In this document: positions 48,393 through 56,957 of the stretch, piece after piece
Numbering within the stretch: the first letter of the stretch is position 1
How the letters are laid out: every line of letters starts with the position of its first letter
Origin: Diplonema papillatum
Taxonomy: Eukaryota; Euglenozoa; Diplonemea; Diplonemida; Diplonemidae
Assembly (NCBI GenBank): GCA_030068145.1
Contig: JAPJBO010000359.1
Span: forward strand, 124,001 to 188,000
Reading direction: 5' to 3'
DNA length: 64,000 bases
Notes under the pieces: generated by a model
What the model was told of the DNA's origin: nothing
The model's input: the letters and a program-made list of their open reading frames with translations, nothing else
Databases searched by the model: none
Made by a program: the position numbers and the translations under genes

Positions 48393-48762
48393 AAAAAGCG
48401 AGCGGGCATACTTGGCGTCGCAGTCCTCGTAGTTGTATGCGGAGCACATCGCTTCGACGTACTGACACGCCTCGACATCTTGGACGGTGTGGCAGCGGAC
48501 GAAGAGGGCAACGTAGCGGTTCATGCGGCCTTCTGCAAAGTGGGACGGCTCGTCGTGCGCAGCGCCGACCAGGTTCGCGATGCGGGAGCCGGGCTGGCTG
48601 TTTGCTGCGAACGCCCTCCTCACCATCGCCGCCGGGGCTTCCACGTCGGCGGTGCCCGTGAGGTAAAGCGTGGGAACGATCGCTTGCTTCGCCCACTGAA
48701 CGCGCGGGATCGTGTGCATGGGCACGGCGGCCTTAATGTTGAAGCCAATCTTCCGGGCGGAT
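48378..48762 (-). CDS. Secreted alpha/beta-hydrolase, exon 2 (C-terminal)
   Basis: The acceptor is GATCGACAG|ATCCG, preceded by a long pyrimidine tract. Codon AG|A is completed across the junction with exon 1 (59697-60145), and the total is 278 codons including TAA. It contains the strand and loop with the catalytic acid (VPTLYLTGTADVEAP) and the catalytic His (NLVGAAHDEPSHF). The fold follows chlorophyllase, PAF-acetylhydrolase and dienelactone-hydrolase-like enzymes. The last residues (SLFVFFV) come from a dispersed repeat, so the original C-terminus may have been replaced. Substrate unknown. Confidence 0.75.
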
Positions 48763-48818
48763 CTGTCGATCAGGGAGAGTGTGTGTTTCGTCCAAAGCCA
48801 GGGGGGGGAAGTCGGTAT

Positions 48819-49190
48819 GAGAGAGAGAGAGAGAGAGGGATCAAGAACTTCGTGAACGAAGTGAGTGAGGTTCTGGACGAACTTATACCGAAGGGCGGAC
48901 TTGGCGTGCGGGGGGGTGAACCTGTTGGTCAAGTACGAAAAAACACAAAGACCGCAGGAGCACACAGCAACTCCCCTCCCGAAAAACTGTACTGTTCGGG
49001 CGGTTTTATTTTGCAGACTCATGTTCTTTATGCGGCATGGTATCGGGATTTGTATCTTTCGTGGCACAAGTAGTGCGGTTTAGTGGTCTAGCTTGGTTTG
49101 CCGTTTATCTTTCTTGTTAGCAAGCACACGAGTGCGAGGTTTGAGGGCAGCAACGCGGCCGGTCCGAAATAAGCCCGAGGTAAGAAGTTC

Positions 49191-49224
<34 letters not shown>

Positions 49225-49439
49225 CACATAAAACAAGTCAAAGGGTGTGGGCCTCCACCGTCAGGTGGGCCCCCACCGTCAGGTGGGCAGGCTAGTTTCG
49301 GGGTGGCTCCCTGGGAGGGACAGGGGCGGGGTTGTCACGCCTTAGCAGTTCCAGGGCCTCTCCCTTCCCACCTATATGTGTTCTCGCTGTCATCGCTACC
49401 GCGCTGACATTTCCGAGAGAGAGAGAGAGAGAGAGAGAG
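48819..49439 (+). repeat. Left terminal repeat (621 bp)
   Basis: It begins (GA)n GGGATCAAGAACTTC and ends CCGAGAGAG. It includes the hairpin ACTTCGTGAACGAAGT and an insert of about 75 bp absent from the right copy, with a tandem CCACCGTCAGGTGGGC (49256-49291). A second GA tract lies at 49193-49215. Confidence 0.85.
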
Positions 49440-49585
49440 TTTGAATAGAGTATCTATTTGGTATCGGAAAGTAGGTGCGAGATCAGGCAAACCTTGTGCG
49501 CTAGCTTCGTTTAACCGTGAATCTAATAATCAGGGCTTACCCCACATTCTCGCTTTCATTTTATTTCCATTCTCCCCAAGTAATA

Positions 49586-49783
49586 ATGCCGATCCGCAAG
49601 GATAGCCGCACGCGCCGGGCCGCGCTGAACCGTCGACGGGTGATGGATCCTGACTGGGCGGCTGCTGAGGAAGCGGCGGACGGGGCCACGCGGGAGTGGC
49701 GCATGTGGAACCCGTGCGAGCCCGGGGAGACGATGCACGCCCCTCCTCTTGCGGGAAAGGAAGGAAGGACCGGTCGCTGCTGA
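49586..49783 (+). CDS. Small basic ORF upstream of RT (gag position)
   Basis: 65 codons from ATG, Arg-rich at the N-terminus (MPIRKDSRTRRAALNRRR). Its position between the left repeat and the RT suggests a gag-like or leader function, but there is no recognisable domain. The RT frame is the -1 frame. The heptamer G GGA AAG sits in the correct phase at 49753-49759, inside the overlap (49696-49783), so -1 frameshifting is possible. G in the last position makes it a weak site by known rules. Confidence 0.45.
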   Translation: MPIRKDSRTRRAALNRRRVMDPDWAAAEEAADGATREWRMWNPCEPGETMHAPPLAGKEGRTGRC

Positions 49784-49857
49784 GGACCGGCTTGGAACGG
49801 TCGCCTGGGGGCTGGTCCCCCCCAGCCGACTCCGAACTTGAAGGACCTGGCGGGAGC

Positions 49858-51687
49858 ATGACGACTGCTCTGCTCTCGTCGCCTGCTGACGATGGCGGAA
49901 AGCAGGAAGACCCGGGAAGCGCACCGACCAATTCTCCCGGGCACCACCCAGCTCGCCCCTCCTTCTGCGACAGTCGTTTCCCAACGCGACAGAAACCCTT
50001 GCCCGACGCCGGCTTTTTGCCTCGGCAGGTCAGGGGGTTGAAGTCGCGAAGGTCGAGACTGCTCAGGGGAAGGCAGCTTTTCCTGCGGCTCCACCCCCAC
50101 TTCTACGACCCCCCGACCGCAGTTCCCCTCGGCTACCTGCCACCGGAGACGAGGGGCCTCACTCCGGGAATCGGTGCCCCGAGATCGACGAGGCCGCTCG
50201 ACGTCACGGCTGTGCCGCCGATCGATCTCCGCGGCCTCCGGAGCCTAGCTGGCCCCGGGGCCCGCTTGCACGGCCTGCTCGACCTCCTGACGGACGGACA
50301 CTCCTTCCGTCGGAAGTTGTTGGAAGTGCCTGTCCTGCCGGGTCGGAAGAGCGACGCATTTGCCCGGCATGCGGTGACGCTGGAAGGTGTCGGGTTTGTG
50401 GAGCGGGTTCCTCGGTCGCAGCCGCTGAAGTGCGTCCTGCCGGCATTCGCCGTCGAGAAGGGCGAGCAGCACTCGCGCGCCATCGTCGACGGCCGCCCGC
50501 TGAACGAGCTGATGGAGCCCCCGCCGAAGTTCAGCCTCTTGCGTGTCGACGAGGTCATCAAGAAGATGATGTCGAAGTCACACGCAGTCGTAGTTGACCT
50601 GAAGTCCTACTTTTTCCAATTCCCAGTAGGACGGTCGACGTCGGCATTCTTCGGGCTTCGAACGAAGAGGCCGGACGGGGGCGTGGCCCTGTATCGGTGG
50701 CGCCGTCTGACGATGGGCTGGTCGTACTCGCCGGTGATTGCGCAGGACTCCGCACTCGTCGTCACGGAGCCTGCGAAGGACGACAGGGTCGTCTGGTACG
50801 ACGACTGGGCCCTCGTCGGTGACTGTCCGGACGCGCTTCGCGCAGTGCGCGACCGAGTCCTGCGACGCGCCCGCCAGGTGCGCATGACGGTCAACGACGA
50901 GAAGTCCGTCCTCGAGCCCAGCTCGACGCCGGTTGTCTTGGGGGTCGAGTTTGACCTCGCGGCGAAGAGGTACCGACTGAAGCAGGAGTGGGCGAGGAAG
51001 GCGCACCTCCTCTTTTGCTCGGTCGGTTCGATGCAGATGACTTTGCGTGGCGTTTGGAAGGTCGTCGGAACCGCCATTTGGGCATGGACGGTGTGGGGCA
51101 CGCCACTCTGCAGAGTGAGCCCGGTGCTTGCCTGGATGGGGACCCTGGCGCACCAAGTCCTGACCGGTTCCCTGGGCTGGGAGTCGCTGGTCCGCGTGAG
51201 CGACGACGTTCTTCCGTTCCTGGCTGGGGTGAGGCGGCGCCTGTCGGGCAATCGATGGGTCGTTTTCGACTCGAAGCAGCGGGACACCCTCGTGGAGGCG
51301 TGGTCCGACGCCAGCATGCAGGGATGGGCCTGGCTAGTGGGTTCCATGGCGATGTGGGGCCCATGGAGGGATGCACCGCAGCACATCTTCTTCGCCGAGC
51401 TTACGGCGGCCAAGTTTGCGGTTGCGTATGCGGCTTCGCGGTCTCCGCTGTCGACAATCAGAATATTTGTCGACAACTTGCCCGCCGTCAACTGCCTGAA
51501 GAACTGGAAGTCGAAGACCGAGCTCGGGAACCTCATCCTGTGCCAGGTGCGCGACGTCTTGGAGGAACACCAGTGTATCCTCGAGACTGTATGGGTCCCG
51601 ACTGCTGAACAACTGGCAGACGTCTGGACACGGGATCCATACAGGCGGGGTATCCGGCCGCCCCGGACCCCGTTCTGTGTTGCATGA
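49858..51687 (+). CDS. Reverse transcriptase-RNase H protein
   Basis: 609 codons from the first ATG; the frame is open from 49696. The N-terminal 200 residues are Pro/Arg-rich linker. RT motifs: AIVDGRPLNE, VVVDLKSYFFQFPVG (motif A Asp), LTMGWSYSPVIAQ (motif B), VVWYDDWALVG (motif C, YDD), VLGVEFD. RNase H carries all four acidic positions: WSDASMQGWAWL, FAELTAAKFA, IFVDNLPAVN and ADVWTRDP. The frame then ends 20 residues later. Intact, with no frame breaks, so possibly active or recently so. Confidence 0.85.
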   Translation: MTTALLSSPADDGGKQEDPGSAPTNSPGHHPARPSFCDSRFPTRQKPLPDAGFLPRQVRGLKSRRSRLLRGRQLFLRLHPHFYDPPTAVPLGYLPPETRGLTPGIGAPRSTRPLDVTAVPPIDLRGLRSLAGPGARLHGLLDLLTDGHSFRRKLLEVPVLPGRKSDAFARHAVTLEGVGFVERVPRSQPLKCVLPAFAVEKGEQHSRAIVDGRPLNELMEPPPKFSLLRVDEVIKKMMSKSHAVVVDLKSYFFQFPVGRSTSAFFGLRTKRPDGGVALYRWRRLTMGWSYSPVIAQDSALVVTEPAKDDRVVWYDDWALVGDCPDALRAVRDRVLRRARQVRMTVNDEKSVLEPSSTPVVLGVEFDLAAKRYRLKQEWARKAHLLFCSVGSMQMTLRGVWKVVGTAIWAWTVWGTPLCRVSPVLAWMGTLAHQVLTGSLGWESLVRVSDDVLPFLAGVRRRLSGNRWVVFDSKQRDTLVEAWSDASMQGWAWLVGSMAMWGPWRDAPQHIFFAELTAAKFAVAYAASRSPLSTIRIFVDNLPAVNCLKNWKSKTELGNLILCQVRDVLEEHQCILETVWVPTAEQLADVWTRDPYRRGIRPPRTPFCVA

Positions 51688-51877
51688 GGTTCCTTACCTC
51701 GAAAGTTTTGTATGTGCGCTCCTGATGGCGCTGTTTTCTTTTTGCGAGACCCGGAGGCAGCGGGATCTCAGCTCATTGAGTTTCACGTCCAGGGATTCTT
51801 ATTCCACAATCTCGCTTTCATTTCACCAACCCTGCGACCTTTATTATTTCACCGTTTCTGCCAGCGCGACCTTTTCC

Positions 51878-52372
51878 GAGAGAGAGAGAGGGATCAAGAA
51901 CTTCGTGAACGAAGTGAGTGAAGTTCTGGACGAACTTATACCGAAGGGCGGACTTGGCGTGCGGGGGGGTGAACCTGTTGGTCAAGTACGAAAAACACAA
52001 AGACCGCAGGGGCACACAGCAACTCCCCTCCCGAAAAACTGTACTGTTCGGGCGGTTTTATTTTGCAGACTCATGTTCTTTATGCGGCATGGTATCGGGA
52101 TTTGTATCTTTCGTGGCACAAGTAGTGCAGTTTAGTGGTCTAGCTTGGTTTGCCGTTTATCTTTCTTGTTAGCAAGCACACGAGTGCGAGGTTTGAGGGC
52201 AGCAACGCGGCCGGTCCGAAATAAGCCCGAGGTAAGAAGTTCAGAGAGAGAGAGAGAGAGAACACATCAAAACAAGTCAAAGGGTGTGGTTAGTCACGCC
52301 TTAGCAGTCCCAGGGCCTCTCCCCACCCACCTGTATGTGTTCTCGTGGTCACCGCTACCGCGTTGACCTTTC

Positions 52373-52423
<51 letters not shown>
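51878..52423 (+). repeat. Right terminal repeat (546 bp)
   Basis: It is colinear with 48819-49439 except for a 75-bp gap and GA-tract lengths. It ends in a 49-bp (GA)n tract (52375-52423) that directly abuts the 3' end of the minus-strand non-LTR element. Confidence 0.85.
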
Positions 52424-52428
<5 letters not shown>

Positions 52429-55400
52429 AGCGAGGTCGGGAACAAGGAAAGAGGGAGGAATTGCCTGTGTTATGTTTCCAATTCCGAATCCTTAAGTTTC
52501 CGAATCGTCCCCTTCCAACCTTGCTTCTAAAGCAAGTGGCCTTTAAACACTCAGGGCTTGTCGCCCAATACCTCTTGTCTCGCATTGGGTCCTCACTCGA
52601 CTCTTGCTGGGCCGCCAGCTTCATGACGGCACTGATCATGCATCGCATGCCGTTCGCTTTCTCGCGAAGCGTTTTCGCCTCCTTCTTGGGCAGCCGTACG
52701 TCCAAGCCGGAACACAACTCGAAGTCGACAGCGAGCTCAACCGATGCTACGTCGCCGGTCGACGACCACTCAAGTCCCGCGAGCCAGTCCACGAGGGCGA
52801 GGAAGGTCCGTTCGTCCCAGTACCGTAACCACGCCCAAGCCGGGGCGATCCGCTGATACGGGAAATCGTACCTTCGCACCGGATTCTGCCCGCAAAGCTC
52901 CCACGGAGTTCTCGCTTTGCGGTCCTTCCATTCTTGGTTGACGTGCCTCGCACGTTCTGCCAGGATCTCCGCCATGAGGGATTGAACCGGCCCGACCAGA
53001 TCTCTCGTGCGCGTCGTAGCAATTCCGTGCTCGAGGAGGCACCTGGGCCAGTCCCTCTTTTCCGCGGCTACGATCGCCGCGTACTCTGCTTTCGCGCGGA
53101 TCGGGGTGTAGGCACCGCACCGCCAGAAGATGTGCGCCTCGTCCTCGACGCTCCCGTTGCCGCAGCTCGTACATGCGGGGTCACCTCCCTGATGCATCCG
53201 CGAAGTGTGCTGCGCCGTGTTGACGCCTCCGGCGATCGCCACTCTGATGAGCCGCGCGGTCTGGGGTGGGCAGGCCCGCGATTTCCACAGCGCGTTGGTG
53301 GCGTCAAGGTCGACGTCGGCGATGCCGGCATAACTGCCGCGCCTCGCGACGAGTCTCGCCCGCAGCCGCGTCTTCAGGTCGGAGCGGATATCGTGGTTCC
53401 GCTCTGCTGGGGACTTGCCCAATGGCAAGTACGGTTCACCGTTTCGTTTTACATCGTCGAGGGGGCCGCCTGCCCAGTCGTGACCGCACGGCTCCAGTCC
53501 GTACTTCACAGCGATTCCTACGGGTCCCAGCGCCGCCGTCACGCGGGGCCCGTACATCTCCCGTATCTTTGCTGCTTGTGGTACGAGGTGCGGGAGTCTC
53601 TGGCATGCGGTGTAGAATTGCCCCGTTATGCTGTAGGCCATCCGGGTCGCCGGATCCGTCAGATGCGCCTTCTCGAGGATTCCCAGAACTGCCTCGGGTG
53701 CTCGCTTCGGGTTCTTCGTCCCCCATACCGCCGACATGACTCCGGTCGTCAGCTTCTCAACGGATTCCTTGGTCGTTGGGGCGAAGGGTACTCTCGCCAG
53801 CGCGGCTGGGAGGATCGCGGATTGTACTAAGAGCACTCTGCTCGGTTGCGGAATCGGGACGTGACGTAGGTTGTGGGCGGTGCTGGTGGCGGTCTCGAGC
53901 CTGGCCGTGTCGTTGTGGTCGCGCCCCTTCCGTGAGGTGCTCAGTTTGGCCCCAAGGCATTTTAGCGCTGTCGCCTGGGGAAACTTCCTCCCCGTGCTCC
54001 GGAGCTGAAGTCGCGACACGTAATCACGGACGGTCGTGAACACAAACGTCTTGTCCATGTTCAACGCCATGCCGGTGAGCCGGCAGAACTCGTCTACTAC
54101 GTCGACTCCCTTCTGGAGGGCTGCTTCCGAGATCCTCGTCATCAGATTCGCATCATCCGCGTACGATTCAGTGAGCAATCCGGGTGCTTCTGCCTTCACC
54201 GCCTTCATTGGGATGGAGAGCAACGCGTTGATGAGGATGACTGAGATCGGGCAGCCCTGGAGGATCCCGTTCGTCACCTCGAACTCGTCCCCGACTCCCA
54301 GCGGCAGTTTGAAACGCCTTACGAGCACCCCGTATATTCCCCGCAGTGGCGTCATAATTCGTTCATGCAGCCCGAGTTCCTGCATCAGGCGCATCGTCAG
54401 CTCGTGCGGCACGCGGTCGAAGCACTTCGAGAAGTCAAGGGAGAGCCCGTAGAGCGGGTCTCCGCTTAACAGGGCATACTCGATCTCCATCGCCATCGTC
54501 ATCAGAGGGTCTTCTCCGCGGTGGCCAGGGCGGAATCCGTGTTGGCCGTCCTCGATCCAGCCTTCCTGCCAGGTCACTATGTCTTTGAGCCGTCGACAGG
54601 CCCAGAGACGGTAAACACAGGAGGTCACCGTGATCGGTCTCATCTTCACCGGGTCGTTGTCGTCACCTTTCGGCGTCATGGTGACCAGGGCTGTTTGCAG
54701 TGCCCGTGGCCATTCGCCGGTCCTCTCAACCAGATTCAACAGCTCCGCGAGGGCGTCCAGCATCGGGTCAGGCAACGCCTTCAGCTCTGCCATTCTCCAC
54801 CCGTCTACTCCACACGCCCCTTTGGCACTCTTTTTCATCAACAGGGCACGCAGGTCTGCGCCCGTTATCTCCTCCACCTCCATCGGCTGCCGGTGGATGT
54901 AGCTCTTGAAGCGGTCGGCAAAGAGGTTGTAAAGCGGCTCCGGCTGCTCCTTGTAGGATCGGAATATCGGATCCCACGCGCTCTGCAGGACGGCATCCAT
55001 CTCATCGACGTTCGCCGTGACCCGGTCCGTTCTCAGCGTCGTTGCTTCTCGTCGCGGCTGCCGCCGGCACCAGGCGGCAAGCCCTCGCCGGTCCGTGTCG
55101 GCGCGGTTCACCGCCTCCCTGACGTACTTGCCGTGGCGGGCTGCCATGCCTTCTCGTCCGAGCCGGTTGTTGCGGTCCCGGACTGCCCGCAGCAAGGTTC
55201 CACATTCCTGAGCGGTCGGGAGGTTCGCATATGCCGCTACCGGGATGTCTTGTAGCGCCGCACACTCCCGGGCCAACCTCCTGCAGTTCTGCCAACAGTT
55301 TCGGATGTGGACTGTGCAGGCGCCCGGTCCTGCCGGTCGTGCCAGGTATCTCTGGATCTGCTCCAGTCTGTGGATTGCATTTCGCAGTCGGAGCTGCAGC

Positions 55401-56954
55401 CCAGAAGCGGCCCCGGTCCCGTCGGCCGCACTTCTTGCCGTTGCCCTTGCCCGTATTGGATCCCTCGGTTGGCCCCGCCCTGTGAACCGCAGGCGCTCCG
55501 ATGCTTGCACATTGCATGAGTCCAGTAGAAACGCCTCCGCTGCACCCGCCCATTCTCGCCATGCTGCGTCAACGTCCCCGTCCGCGATGTCCTGTGCGAG
55601 CCGAGATTCGTCGAGCAGCCGGCGTGCCGCGGCCAGGCCTTCCTGCGACGCGTCTCGCTGCTGTTGCGGTCCTACCGGAATAGGTCTCGGTAGTCGGTAG
55701 CGTAAGACTCGCTGGTCAAACGCTTCCAAGTCCAGGGTCACCGATACTAACCTATGCCCAGGAACGTTCACGACCGTCGTCTTACAGCTTGCGAACGCCA
55801 GTGCTGATACCCTGTTCAGCAGAATCCGGTCGATCCGCGTTCCCATGGTTCCGGTCGTCGTGAATGTAGGGTCCGGCGGTGTGCCTGTGTTTGCCTCGTG
55901 GAGTTGCGCGGAATCCGTCCATCCGTTGCGCAGTGCTTTCCGAAGTACCGGGGATCGTTCTTCATCGGTGTTGAGGTCACCAATCACGACAATCGGCACG
56001 TCGCCTAGGCTGTCCGCCGCGGCAAAGAGGACGCTCTCGAGCAGCGCTTCCCTCCGATCGCACTCTGCCGTTTCCCGACGGGCAGTACACGTTGAGCACG
56101 TGGACGAATGTGCTTCCCTTTCCCGTCGCTACCGCCGTGTGCAGAAGGCGCGCGTCGGCGAAGGCGGCTCCTGTCATACCATGCAGCGTGGCGGGCGAGT
56201 ACGCAGGGACAGGCTTCCGGACCAGTGTGCAGACACCTCCGTTTGTCGCGCTCGTCTCCGACCTGATGCCGGACGATCTGCATTTGCGTCCGAGCGGTTC
56301 CGCCCCCCAATGGCACTTCCACGCTTCGAGATGCAGCTCGGCTTCGGGTCTCTTCGCCTCGAGAAGCGACACCTCCTGACAACATACAATATCAGCAGGG
56401 ATGGATGCTACCGCAGGCAGGTACCCCAGCAACGAGGTAGGGTTCAACGTCGCGATCGTCAAACTTCGCGGTCCGGGGTTCGTCTCTACGTCACCCCCCA
56501 GCAGAAGAAGCTTTTTCGCCATCTCCGCGAGCGATCGCCGTCCCCTCCCTACGGGGCGGGCGGTTTCGGGCGGTGCGCATCGGTGGCGGCGTCGTCTTCT
56601 GTGTCGTTTGCACTGGGACGTCGTACGTGTTGGCGACAGGGGCGGTAGATGCATCCGGGGGCAACGGCGGGAAAGGTGTATCCAGGTGCGTGCAGGTGTT
56701 CGTGGTCTGCAACAGCGCCGCGCCGACAGTCGTCGCCGTGTGAGGCGCGTCGCGGGGTCGCGTTCGGATCGCAGTGGCGCCAGGCAGGCGACGGCTGGTT
56801 CCGAGGTCTTCGGGTCGTGGTGGTTAAGTGACGCGTCAGGTGGCGCGGTTGCAGGGGCACCGGAGAGGTCGTGGCTGGTCCAGCAGACCGCCTCGAAGTC
56901 AACATGGAGCTGGCCTTCACCAGCCCCATGTGACACCAGCGTCGAGTTCACGAG
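52424..56954 (-). pseudogene. ORF2 of non-LTR family 2: 2A, APE endonuclease, RT (one frameshift)
   Basis: The frame follows the ORF1 stop directly, with no ATG for about 100 codons (first at 56654). MAKKLLLLGGDVETNPGP ends at 56469. The endonuclease shows DIVCCQEVSLLEA, NVYCPSG, then a one-base frame shift near 56069, IVVIGDLNTDEERSPVL, GTRIDRILLN and GHRLV. RT motifs: LDFSKCFDRVP, NGILQGCPISVILINA, ESYADDANLMTR (near 54150). A CCHC knuckle (CTSCGNGSVEDEAHIFWRC) follows. The frame then reads into the neighbouring (GA)n, so the genuine C-terminus is missing or unresolved; family 1 has about 400 more residues. The frameshift makes this copy inactive unless it is a sequencing error. Confidence 0.85.
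56469..56495 (-). other. 2A-like ribosome-skipping motif (GDVETNPGP)
   Basis: A perfect match to D-V-E-x-N-P-G-P, preceded by LLLLGG, as in canonical 2A peptides. Gly-Pro separation is expected just before the Pro codon at 56471-56469. It lies directly before the endonuclease, the same place as the family 1 motif. Confidence 0.85.
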
Positions 56955-56957
56955 TCA
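56952..56957 (-). promoter_or_regulatory. In-frame UGA-C between ORF1 and ORF2 (candidate readthrough stop)
   Basis: ORF1 ends TGG TGA CTC, and the reading frame after TGA is open in the same phase through the 2A motif and into the endonuclease. UGA followed by C is the leakiest stop context known in eukaryotes, and UGA-CUA is the classic readthrough motif; here it is UGA-CUC. The lack of a nearby ORF2 ATG supports readthrough. Confidence 0.55.

Larger units (their letters stand above)
48819..52423 (+). mobile_element. 3.6-kb retroelement with direct terminal repeats and RT-RNase H only
   Basis: Direct repeats 48819-49439 and 51878-52423 flank a small ORF and an RT-RNase H ORF. No protease, integrase or tyrosine recombinase is present. 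The repeats begin and end in (GA)n and not TG...CA. The RT resembles DIRS- or Ty3-like enzymes by inspection. It could be a non-autonomous LTR element or part of a split-repeat (Ngaro/DIRS) type; the repeats are plain direct ones as far as I can see. It lies within the hydrolase intron, antisense to that gene. Confidence 0.75.

Noticed and set aside
47790..49073. Plus-strand frame of 427 codons
   Set aside because: It runs through two dispersed repeats, the antisense of hydrolase exon 2 and the left terminal repeat; it is a chance concatenation.
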